A stretch of DNA of 23,856 nucleotides from JBEKSX01 sp049516635. GTDB lineage: Bacteria; Bacteroidota; Ignavibacteria; Tepidaquicellales; OLB5. The notes under the pieces were generated by a model that searched no databases, was not told the DNA's origin, and saw only the letters and a list, made by a program, of their open reading frames with translations. This document shows positions 15,514 to 22,159 of the stretch, in pieces; positions within the stretch are counted from its first letter, which is position 1, and every line of letters begins with the position of its first letter. The stretch spans positions 1 through 23,856 of the forward strand of contig JBEKSX010000063.1 of assembly GCA_049516635.1 (NCBI GenBank), written 5' to 3'. Both the position numbers and the translations under genes were made by a program.

Positions 15514-15544
15514 CAAAGTTAACTATATTATTTATATATGTCAA
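15514..15544 (-). promoter_or_regulatory. Putative promoter of tRNA-Ser
   Basis: On the minus strand TTGACA (15544-15539), exactly 17 nt, then TAACTTTG (15521-15514). The first box is a perfect sigma-70 -35 hexamer; the second is a perfect Bacteroidota -7 box (TAnnTTTG). The start would fall some 25-30 nt before the mature tRNA. It is the best promoter match in the window. Confidence 0.7.
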
Positions 15545-15578
15545 GCAAAAATTTCTTAAAGTTCTACTTTAGAAGCGT

Positions 15579-17042
15579 TTATGCCGGTTTTACAAAGTTA
15601 ATCTTTGGAACCCTATATCTCCAAAGAACAAGAAATAATGCTAAAATAGATGCGATTTTAACAATATAAATTAATAAAACTGAAATATTATTAATATGCA
15701 GAAATCCGGGCAAATAAAGATTAAAGAAATAAAGCAGAAGCGTAAAAACCCACAGAGAAATTATTTTTCTCCACTCATACGAGATGAAATAAATTCTCTG
15801 AGAATAATAATACAGCACCAGGAACATTATTAAATATGAAAGTAACGTAGCTGCTGCCGCACCGATTATAGAGTAAGGCGGAATCAATACTATGTTCAAT
15901 ACAATATTTGATACGAATGCGATTCCCGATGAAATGATAAGATACTTTATTTTATTTTCGAAATATGAAGCTATGTTAAGGTTCGTATACAAGCCGAAAA
16001 GAAAATATGCGCCAAGCACATAAGGCAGAATTACTATTCCGCTCCAGTATCTTTGATCAAGTACAGCAAAGCTTCCGAACCTTATCCTGATAATGTCACC
16101 GGCGAAGATGGAGACCGCTAGAAATACAGCCATTCCTCCGTAACAGAAATACGAAAATACTTTTGAAAAAACGATCTTGTTATTCTCCTCATCTTTCATG
16201 TTAAGGAAAAAAGGCATCCAGGCAGTGCGGAAACCGGAGATCAATAAGTTCATTACCATACCTATCGTATAACATGCAGAATATATACCCACTTCATCAT
16301 TCCCTTTCATATGACCCAAGAAAAACCGGTCTAAAAGATCGAGTGATATGAGGAATAATCCGTAAAATAAAAAACTGAAAGCAAAATTGACCAGAGATCT
16401 AACTTTATCTATATATATCCTGAACACAAAATATTTTCTGCAAAATGAAAATGATAACGCGAACAGTACTGCATAGTAAATAATGAACGAATACAGGATC
16501 GATTCTATACCCATCTTTAATATTACAATGAAGAAAAGATTGAGTATGAAATTTACTATAACGCTGATGATATTTATCGTTGTATAAAGCCTGGAAAGCT
16601 GTAATCCATTCAGAAGGATCATAGGGAACCGGGAAATCGGATCGATTATAAGAAGGAGAGCCAGTATCCGTATCAAATAATAATCATCCTGATTGCCGGT
16701 CAGCAGTTTGGCATCAAATTCTGAAGTTAAGAATATTATGAGACTGAATATCAACGATGTAATGAAGATCAGGATCAATGCCGAGCTGAATATCTTTTTC
16801 CTTTCTTCGAACTCTCCGGCCTCAATAAAAAATTTCTGGAACGAGGTTTCCATGCCGAACAGGTAAAATACTGCAGCAAAGAACCAGAGAGATCTTACCA
16901 GGGAGTATACACCGAACTGTTCCGGTGAAAAATAGTGTGTATAGACAGGGAGCAGAAGAAATGGAAGCAATCTCGTTACCACATTTCCCGCACTGTATAC
17001 AAGCGAGTCCTTGAATAATCTTTTTATCGGGGTTTGAGCCAA
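15579..17042 (-). CDS. Wzx-type polysaccharide/lipid-linked oligosaccharide flippase
   Basis: A polytopic inner-membrane protein of the MOP (MATE/Wzx/MurJ) superfamily, expected to flip lipid-linked sugar units for surface polysaccharide. From the TTG at 17042 it is 487 aa. About a dozen hydrophobic segments span the chain. The N-terminus (IKRLFKDSLVYSAGNVVTRL ... LPVYTHYFSPEQFGVYSL) is typical of the polysaccharide biosynthesis protein family, as is the loop GMETSFQKFF. A longer TTG start at 17075 adds 11 residues, but it abuts a TAAATTTG box (-7-like) on the minus strand, so the shorter start fits a leader of about 30 nt. No glycosyltransferase or polymerase gene is next to it; the sugar substrate is unknown. 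No terminator is evident between it and tRNA-Ser. Confidence 0.85.
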   Translation of the reverse strand: MAQTPIKRLFKDSLVYSAGNVVTRLLPFLLLPVYTHYFSPEQFGVYSLVRSLWFFAAVFYLFGMETSFQKFFIEAGEFEERKKIFSSALILIFITSLIFSLIIFLTSEFDAKLLTGNQDDYYLIRILALLLIIDPISRFPMILLNGLQLSRLYTTINIISVIVNFILNLFFIVILKMGIESILYSFIIYYAVLFALSFSFCRKYFVFRIYIDKVRSLVNFAFSFLFYGLFLISLDLLDRFFLGHMKGNDEVGIYSACYTIGMVMNLLISGFRTAWMPFFLNMKDEENNKIVFSKVFSYFCYGGMAVFLAVSIFAGDIIRIRFGSFAVLDQRYWSGIVILPYVLGAYFLFGLYTNLNIASYFENKIKYLIISSGIAFVSNIVLNIVLIPPYSIIGAAAATLLSYLIMFLVLYYYSQRIYFISYEWRKIISLWVFTLLLYFFNLYLPGFLHINNISVLLIYIVKIASILALFLVLWRYRVPKINFVKPA

Positions 17043-17146
17043 TTGAATATTTAAATTACAGCATAAATCAAGCAAATTTACAATTTTAATTGGAATTATA
17101 AAACTTTGATATTCGTCCTAAGACCCGGTACTGCAGGATTAATTTG

Positions 17147-17187
17147 ATAAATAAAAAACCTGTCAGGTCTTGGGTGACCCGACAGGT
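17147..17187 (-). terminator. Rho-independent terminator after the LamG/P-domain gene
   Basis: On the minus strand a hairpin (ACCTGTC/GACAGGT plus an inner GGTC/GACC across one mismatch, loop of 6 nt, 17187-17158) is followed by TTTTTTATTTAT. It lies 65 bp beyond the stop codon of the LamG/P-domain gene and before the flippase gene. Confidence 0.8.
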
Positions 17188-17205
17188 CCGTGTATTGTTC
17201 AGAAA

Positions 17206-17230
17206 CCTGCCTAGGGGGAAGACTGGCAGG
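17206..17230 (-). other. Short CCTGCC/GGCAGG hairpin
   Basis: A 6-bp stem with a 13-nt loop between the LamG/P-domain stop codon and the main terminator. The arms are the same as those of the terminator at 19592-19630, so it may be a second, T-tract-less copy of that element. Confidence 0.4.
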
Positions 17231-17252
17231 GAAGAATAAAATCTATAATTCC

Positions 17253-19427
17253 TTACTTCACAAGTATCATCTTATGGGTTTCGGTAAAATTACCAGCTTC
17301 GATCTTGTAGAAATAGACCCCTGAAGCTAATCCTGAACCACTTATGATAATCGAATAATATCCTGCTTTTTTGAATTCATTTACGGGAACCATTACTTCT
17401 CTTCCGAGTATATCATAGACTGTCATCTTTACATTAGTACTCTTTGCAATATCATACTTAATGGTCGTAACCGGGTTAAACGGGTTCGGGTAGTTCTGAT
17501 GTAACGCGAATCTCTCCGGAATGTTAGATTCCGTCGGGCTGCTTACACTTACTACCGTCTGGTCATTGAACTGAATACCCCAGCCGACCAATCGTCCGTC
17601 ATCTGATGCAGGAAAGATATCAGTGATGAGCAGTTTCCACCAGCCTGTCGAGGTCTGCCCATTAAAAATAGCGAGGTTGTTAACGGGTTTTATTCTCGGG
17701 CTGAAAGGTGCCAGTACTGTCCCACCTATCGTGCTATCTGCCTGGTCATCAAAAACAGTTATCATATGCATCCCCACATTTGATCCCGCACCCGGAGTGA
17801 GTATGCGGGTAGTAGTATTTGCCGGATTCCTTAAGCTGACACTGATATCATTCGCATATGTATGAGTGATACCGACGAATACATTAATATCACTTATCGT
17901 TAGACCTTGCGGCATGTATATGGAATCAATAATAGATGTTGGAGAAGCGCCGAATGTCAGGTCAGAGAACTTCACCCGGTATCCATTAGCAAAACTTCCT
18001 GCATCCCATCTATCGAGTGGGGTAGGGAATTCAGTGCCATTGTTATATACCTGTGTGAACCTTATCCCGCCAACAGTTCCTGTGAATACACCGGGATTTG
18101 CACCGTCATCATAATCTTTGAGCGTACCTTCAAAACTGAATACAGCTGTGTTTCCCGATGGATTAGGATCATTTGTAGCATCAATTGAAGTGAACATTCC
18201 TTTAATCACCTGGTCCTGAGTTTTTGCATAATCTGATATTCTTACTTCATCGATCATACCGCTATAAGTGACCTGGCTTGGTCCTCCACCTATTGCCATA
18301 TCACTGGAAGAGGCCGTTAAGGTACCTTGAGATTGAGTTCCAGAGGCTGTCTGCGCACCATTCATGTAATAAGCAAATGCACCTGAGGAGGCAACATAAG
18401 TAAACGCAAGATGTGTCCATTTACCTGTGGGTATAATACCCCCCAGGACATTTGGTGTACCTACAAAGGTCCCGTTAATCAAGACCCCAAAAGTGTTGTT
18501 GCTATAGGTTTTTATTAATCTGTAAGGGTACCCTGACGAACCTTTCCCGATGATAACCTGTATAGCGGTGTTAGTTGTATAAACCCAGCATTCAAGAGTT
18601 ATAGCATTTATCGGGTTCACAAGTGTCGAAGTAGGTATGGAGACGCATGTACCGGTAGCTGCTCCTGTACACATAAGCCCGGTGTTGAATGCTAGGTAAC
18701 CCTGCGGAGTATTCCCGGTAGCTACAAAAGTCGCCGCGCCATTCATGTGAGCGGTGTAACCGCTTATCTCTTCGATGCCGGAACCGGCAGTGATGGAGTT
18801 ACCGCGCCATGCTCCAACGAGACCCGCATAAGGTCCGGTGGCATCACCATTACCCAATGGCATGCGCATGGTTGACTGGATATCGGATTGAACGCGTTCG
18901 ACGTTCCAGACTCGTATCTCATCCATCAGACCTGCATAGGGGCTATTAAACCCAGCTGCAAATCGGAGAGAGTCGGTGTCAGCCGCAGGTGCTGCGCCGG
19001 ATACTGTTATTGTACCGTCGGCAACACCATTGACATAAACAGTGAAGACACCTGAAGTTGAGTTATATGTTGCCGCAATGTGTGACCATGCCCCATTGGG
19101 AATTACCGTAGTCCCTGTGAGACGTGTTGATGAGTTGGTTCTTATGGAAACCTTCCCTGTACTGAGGTACATTGTATAGCCGCTTGCTGCCGAGCCTAAT
19201 CTTTTTTGAATAATTATCTGATATGAAGGCGAAGCAACATTGGTGGGCATTACCCAGCACTCGACAGTGAAACTGCCGGTAATGCTTAAATTTGTACCTG
19301 GATCTGTAGCCGCATAAGTTCCTGTGGCTCCTGAAAAACTATATGCACGGTTGTAATAATACTGTGCATTAGTTGACTGGATAACGATAAATAAGAGGGG
19401 GAGTAAAAGGTAGAATAGTTTGTTCAT
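17253..19427 (-). CDS. Secreted LamG-LamG-P-domain protein with T9SS sorting domain (A')
   Basis: A cell-surface or secreted protein exported by Sec and then T9SS. The ATG at 19427 (724 aa) is chosen because AAGGAGG lies 5 nt upstream and a signal peptide follows (MNKLFYLLLPLLFIVIQSTNAQ); a longer frame to 19529 adds 34 residues with no such features. Domains in order: LamG/concanavalin-like 1 (about 25-200, TVECWV ... GLMDEIRVWN), LamG 2 (about 245-420, TLECWV ... GMIDEVRISD), a P/proprotein-convertase-like domain (about 470-630, with DINVFVGITH, GWWKLLITD and GWGIQF), and a T9SS sorting domain (about 640-724). No protease triad is present, so the P domain is a stand-alone beta module. LamG domains often bind carbohydrate or protein; the ligand here is unknown. 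It is a paralogue of the truncated gene at 22091. Confidence 0.88.
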   Translation of the reverse strand: MNKLFYLLLPLLFIVIQSTNAQYYYNRAYSFSGATGTYAATDPGTNLSITGSFTVECWVMPTNVASPSYQIIIQKRLGSAASGYTMYLSTGKVSIRTNSSTRLTGTTVIPNGAWSHIAATYNSTSGVFTVYVNGVADGTITVSGAAPAADTDSLRFAAGFNSPYAGLMDEIRVWNVERVQSDIQSTMRMPLGNGDATGPYAGLVGAWRGNSITAGSGIEEISGYTAHMNGAATFVATGNTPQGYLAFNTGLMCTGAATGTCVSIPTSTLVNPINAITLECWVYTTNTAIQVIIGKGSSGYPYRLIKTYSNNTFGVLINGTFVGTPNVLGGIIPTGKWTHLAFTYVASSGAFAYYMNGAQTASGTQSQGTLTASSSDMAIGGGPSQVTYSGMIDEVRISDYAKTQDQVIKGMFTSIDATNDPNPSGNTAVFSFEGTLKDYDDGANPGVFTGTVGGIRFTQVYNNGTEFPTPLDRWDAGSFANGYRVKFSDLTFGASPTSIIDSIYMPQGLTISDINVFVGITHTYANDISVSLRNPANTTTRILTPGAGSNVGMHMITVFDDQADSTIGGTVLAPFSPRIKPVNNLAIFNGQTSTGWWKLLITDIFPASDDGRLVGWGIQFNDQTVVSVSSPTESNIPERFALHQNYPNPFNPVTTIKYDIAKSTNVKMTVYDILGREVMVPVNEFKKAGYYSIIISGSGLASGVYFYKIEAGNFTETHKMILVK

Positions 19428-19432
19428 TTGAA

Positions 19433-19439
19433 CCTCCTT
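19433..19439 (-). promoter_or_regulatory. Strong Shine-Dalgarno deciding the A' start
   Basis: AAGGAGG on the minus strand, 5 nt before the ATG at 19427. The neighbouring T9SS genes at 21086 and 22040 lack any such site. Confidence 0.75.
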
Positions 19440-19518
19440 AGTTATTAAATTCCAAAAAAAGGAAAAACAATAATAGTAAAACGAGGATAACAAAACTTGT
19501 TTATTATAATGATTTTTT

Positions 19519-19549
19519 GAAAGATACAATAGCCTAAAATCAGTGATAA
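19519..19549 (-). promoter_or_regulatory. Possible promoter of the A' gene
   Basis: On the minus strand TTATCA (19549-19544), 17 nt, then TATCTTTC (19526-19519), an imperfect version of the TTGAnA-N17-TAnnTTTG design seen at both tRNA genes. A separate TATAAT (19508-19503) lies nearby with a weak TTGTAT 15 nt upstream. Some promoter is needed here because a terminator closes the upstream unit at 19592-19630. Confidence 0.28.
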
Positions 19550-19591
19550 TATTTATTTTTCAGCAATAAATTTAAAATTAACAGTACTAAT

Positions 19592-19630
19592 AAATAAAAA
19601 AACCTGCCGATTTTTTCAAACTGGCAGGTT
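19592..19630 (-). terminator. Rho-independent terminator after B2
   Basis: On the minus strand AACCTGCC (19630-19623), a 14-nt loop, GGCAGGTT (19608-19601), then a T-rich tract (TTTTTATTTA). It lies 22 bp after the B2 stop codon and divides the A-B1-B2 run from A'. Confidence 0.85.
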
Positions 19631-19652
19631 CATAGCAGTAATTTGATATCAA

Positions 19653-21086
19653 TTATTTCACAAGTGTCATTTTCTTAACATCCCTGAAGTCACCTGCCTC
19701 AAGCCTGTAGAAATATACACCGCTTGATAATTCTGAGGCATAGAACTCTACACTATATGAACCGGGTGTCTTAAACTCGTTAACCAATACATATAGCTCA
19801 CGACCCAGTACATCGAATACAGTGATCTTCACATTCCCGGCTTTCGGCAGCTGATACATTATCTTTGTAGCCGGATTGAATGGGTTCGGGTAGTTCTGCT
19901 CTAGCAAGTAAACTGCAGGAATAGTATTTCTCGTGTGCGGTACACCCACTAAATTCCGTATATTTACACCGAAATTTATTATCTGACCATCCTGTCCGGC
20001 GTAATGGACGGGGCATCCTGTGCCCGGGATACCGAAATTTCTCGTGTACGGAGTACCCGAAGATTGAAGGACCATCATACTGGTACTCGATGCATGGCAT
20101 TGCTGAACATCTATAATCAAAGCTTTTGACGTATCAAAAGCAAAGAGAGTGTCTAACGGTATCATGAGCCATCCATTATTGGTAGAAGAGAAAGTCACTG
20201 AGGATCTGTAATAAACCGTATCCATATTTGCAGTGTACCATGATGCAGGCAGAGTTGATAATGAAGCCTGACCTAATTTGACAGTCAATTGTGTGAAAGT
20301 TGAAGGTGCCCAATCTCCCATCAAGAAATATATTGCGTTAATATAACCCGGCGGAGGCGGGCTGGGTTTATTAAGCGTTCCGGCAGTGATGAGCCAGTTA
20401 ACCCTCTGACCGCCTGTCTGCCCGAAGGGATAAGTATTATTATTCGTTCCGTCATTATAGTTATAATAGGGAGGTGTCTGAGGAATTAACGGGGCAATAT
20501 CAATACCGAAATTAACAGCATTTGAATCCTGTCCGCCATAAGCAGGGTAAGGGAAATAAAATGTTCTTTTGATACCGGTATACGCATGCTGACATACTAA
20601 TAAGGGAGGATTTGAAGCTCCGCCTTGTGACACATCCACGATGAGGCTTTGAGAAGAATCATACACGAACGGATAGTCCAGTGTAATGCCCATCCAATGT
20701 TCAGTGGAAGACGCAAGGTTTACATATGATCTGTAATAAACGGTATCAAGCGGACCTGTATAGAGAACACCCGCAGGCAGGTTCACGATCGCTGATTGAC
20801 CTAACTTTACAGTCAGGTTCCAAAAATTTGCATTACCCGTTGTAAACATATAGAAGTAGACCCTGGTAATGACACCTGACCTGACAGGTGCGGGCTTGTT
20901 AAGATTATCCGGGGTATAAAGCCATTGTACTCCTTCGCCGGTCATAACACCGAAGGGAAAATAATTAGCCTGCTCAAGAATTTGATAGTTATAATACTGG
21001 GGTATCTGTGCGAGCGCTAGCTTACCATTAAGAACAAGAATAACTATCAAAATTACAACTGTAAGCAAGAATTTAATCCTTTTCAT
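19653..21086 (-). CDS. Secreted protein with two copies of an unnamed beta module and T9SS domain (B2)
   Basis: Not assigned to a named family. The 477-aa product has a signal peptide (MKRIKFLLTVVILIVILVLNG ... ALAQ), two related modules of about 170 residues (31-198 and 206-378) and a T9SS sorting domain (393-477, EQNYPNPFNPATKI ... SGVYFYRL). Each module carries the same landmarks: YPFG, a WL motif, LNKP, VYF/IYF, LTVKLGQ, DTVYYRS, a YD/FD-x-S-x-ALI-x-DV strand, GQD, and NFG near the end. These are beta-strand patterns like the jelly-roll 'NFTIKMG ... VY ... GW ... FVWDG' modules common in Bacteroidota secreted proteins. The second module is more diverged and has a PPPP insert. It starts 51 bp after B1 with no Shine-Dalgarno; an operon with B1 is likely. 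Confidence 0.82.
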   Translation of the reverse strand: MKRIKFLLTVVILIVILVLNGKLALAQIPQYYNYQILEQANYFPFGVMTGEGVQWLYTPDNLNKPAPVRSGVITRVYFYMFTTGNANFWNLTVKLGQSAIVNLPAGVLYTGPLDTVYYRSYVNLASSTEHWMGITLDYPFVYDSSQSLIVDVSQGGASNPPLLVCQHAYTGIKRTFYFPYPAYGGQDSNAVNFGIDIAPLIPQTPPYYNYNDGTNNNTYPFGQTGGQRVNWLITAGTLNKPSPPPPGYINAIYFLMGDWAPSTFTQLTVKLGQASLSTLPASWYTANMDTVYYRSSVTFSSTNNGWLMIPLDTLFAFDTSKALIIDVQQCHASSTSMMVLQSSGTPYTRNFGIPGTGCPVHYAGQDGQIINFGVNIRNLVGVPHTRNTIPAVYLLEQNYPNPFNPATKIMYQLPKAGNVKITVFDVLGRELYVLVNEFKTPGSYSVEFYASELSSGVYFYRLEAGDFRDVKKMTLVK

Positions 21087-21137
21087 AATGTTAATTATTA
21101 AAGGTTTGAAAAAAACTTTTTCATTATTTTTGATTTA

Positions 21138-21206
21138 TTATTTCACCAGAATCATTTTCTTTACATCTCTGAAATCACCCGCTTCGATCCTGTAAAAATA
21201 TACACC
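21138..21206 (-). repeat. 69-bp block identical to 22091-22159 (B1 copy)
   Basis: Codes for the last residues of the B1 sorting domain (ending FRDVKKMILVK) and the stop codon. It matches the 3' end of gene A base for base, and identity ends abruptly on the 5' side of the coding block. Confidence 0.85.
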
Positions 21207-22040
21207 GCTTGATAATTCTGAAGCATCGAAATCTACACTATAAGAACCCGGTTTCTTAAACTCGTTAACCAATACATATAGCTCACGCCCCAGTACATCG
21301 AATACTGTTATCTTCACATTCCCGGCTTTCGGTATGCTGTAAGAGATGGTCGTAGCAGGATTGAACGGGTTCGGATAGTTTTGTTCAAGCGAGTAAACTT
21401 TTGGTGCATTATTTCTAATTTGAGGAATACCGATTATAATAGCTATATCCACACCAAAATTAGCAGCAATAGAATCTTGACCCCTATAAGCATAAGGAGT
21501 ATAATCATAATATGTCCTTTTGATACCGGTATATGTATGTTGACAGACCCACAGCAGGTCGTTAGTAGCTCCGCATTGTGACACATCTACGATTAAGCTT
21601 TTAGAAGAATCAAACACGAACGGGTGATCCAGTGTTATACCCATCCAGTGATTGGTGGAAGATACAAGGTTTACGTATGATCTAAAATATACGGTGTCAA
21701 GCGAACCTGTATAAAGAACACCCGTAGGTAAGTTCACAATCGAAGATTGACCTAATTTGACGGTAAGGTTCCAAAACCCGGTGTAAGCGCTCGTGTTTTC
21801 CATATAAAAGTAAACTGTTGTAATGGCGCCTGACCTAACAAGTCCGGGTTGATTGAGATTACCCGCGGTAAAAAGCCATTGTACACCTTTGCCGGTCGTA
21901 ACACCAAAGGGAAAGGAGTTATTATGCTCAAGAATTTGATAGTTATAATACTGGGGTGTCTGAGCAAGAACCAGATTTCCATTAAGAACAATGACAACAA
22001 TCAAAATTAAAGTTGAAAGAATGAATTTACTCTTTTTCAT
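21138..22040 (-). CDS. Secreted protein with one copy of the same beta module and T9SS domain (B1)
   Basis: A paralogue of the next gene downstream. From the ATG at 22040 it is 300 aa; that start puts the signal peptide (MKKSKFILSTLILIVVIVLN ... LAQ) at the N-terminus, while the longer TTG-like start at 22067 adds nine residues for no reason. It holds one module (about 27-205) with PFGV, WLF, LNQP, VYFYM, LTVKLGQ, DTVYFRS, SLIVDVSQ, GQD and NFGVDI, and then a T9SS sorting domain (about 216-300). It resembles the first module of B2 closely, and its sorting domain is close to that of B2. It follows gene A after 50 bp with no terminator. The role of the module is unknown. Confidence 0.82.
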   Translation of the reverse strand: MKKSKFILSTLILIVVIVLNGNLVLAQTPQYYNYQILEHNNSFPFGVTTGKGVQWLFTAGNLNQPGLVRSGAITTVYFYMENTSAYTGFWNLTVKLGQSSIVNLPTGVLYTGSLDTVYFRSYVNLVSSTNHWMGITLDHPFVFDSSKSLIVDVSQCGATNDLLWVCQHTYTGIKRTYYDYTPYAYRGQDSIAANFGVDIAIIIGIPQIRNNAPKVYSLEQNYPNPFNPATTISYSIPKAGNVKITVFDVLGRELYVLVNEFKKPGSYSVDFDASELSSGVYFYRIEAGDFRDVKKMILVK

Positions 22041-22090
22041 AATTTTAATTATTACAAACTTGAACAAACATTCTACAATAATTTGATTGA

Positions 22091-22159
22091 TTATTTCACC
22101 AGAATCATTTTCTTTACATCTCTGAAATCACCCGCTTCGATCCTGTAAAAATATACACC
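22091..22159 (-). repeat. 69-bp block identical to 21138-21206 (A copy)
   Basis: Codes for the C-terminal end of gene A. The A' paralogue has a quite different sequence here (FTETHKMILVK), so this block was probably copied from B1 or the reverse. Confidence 0.85.

Noticed and set aside
17253..19427. Secreted protease, suggested by the P (proprotein convertase) domain
   Set aside because: No subtilisin-type Asp/His/Ser region precedes it; the N-terminal part is two LamG domains.
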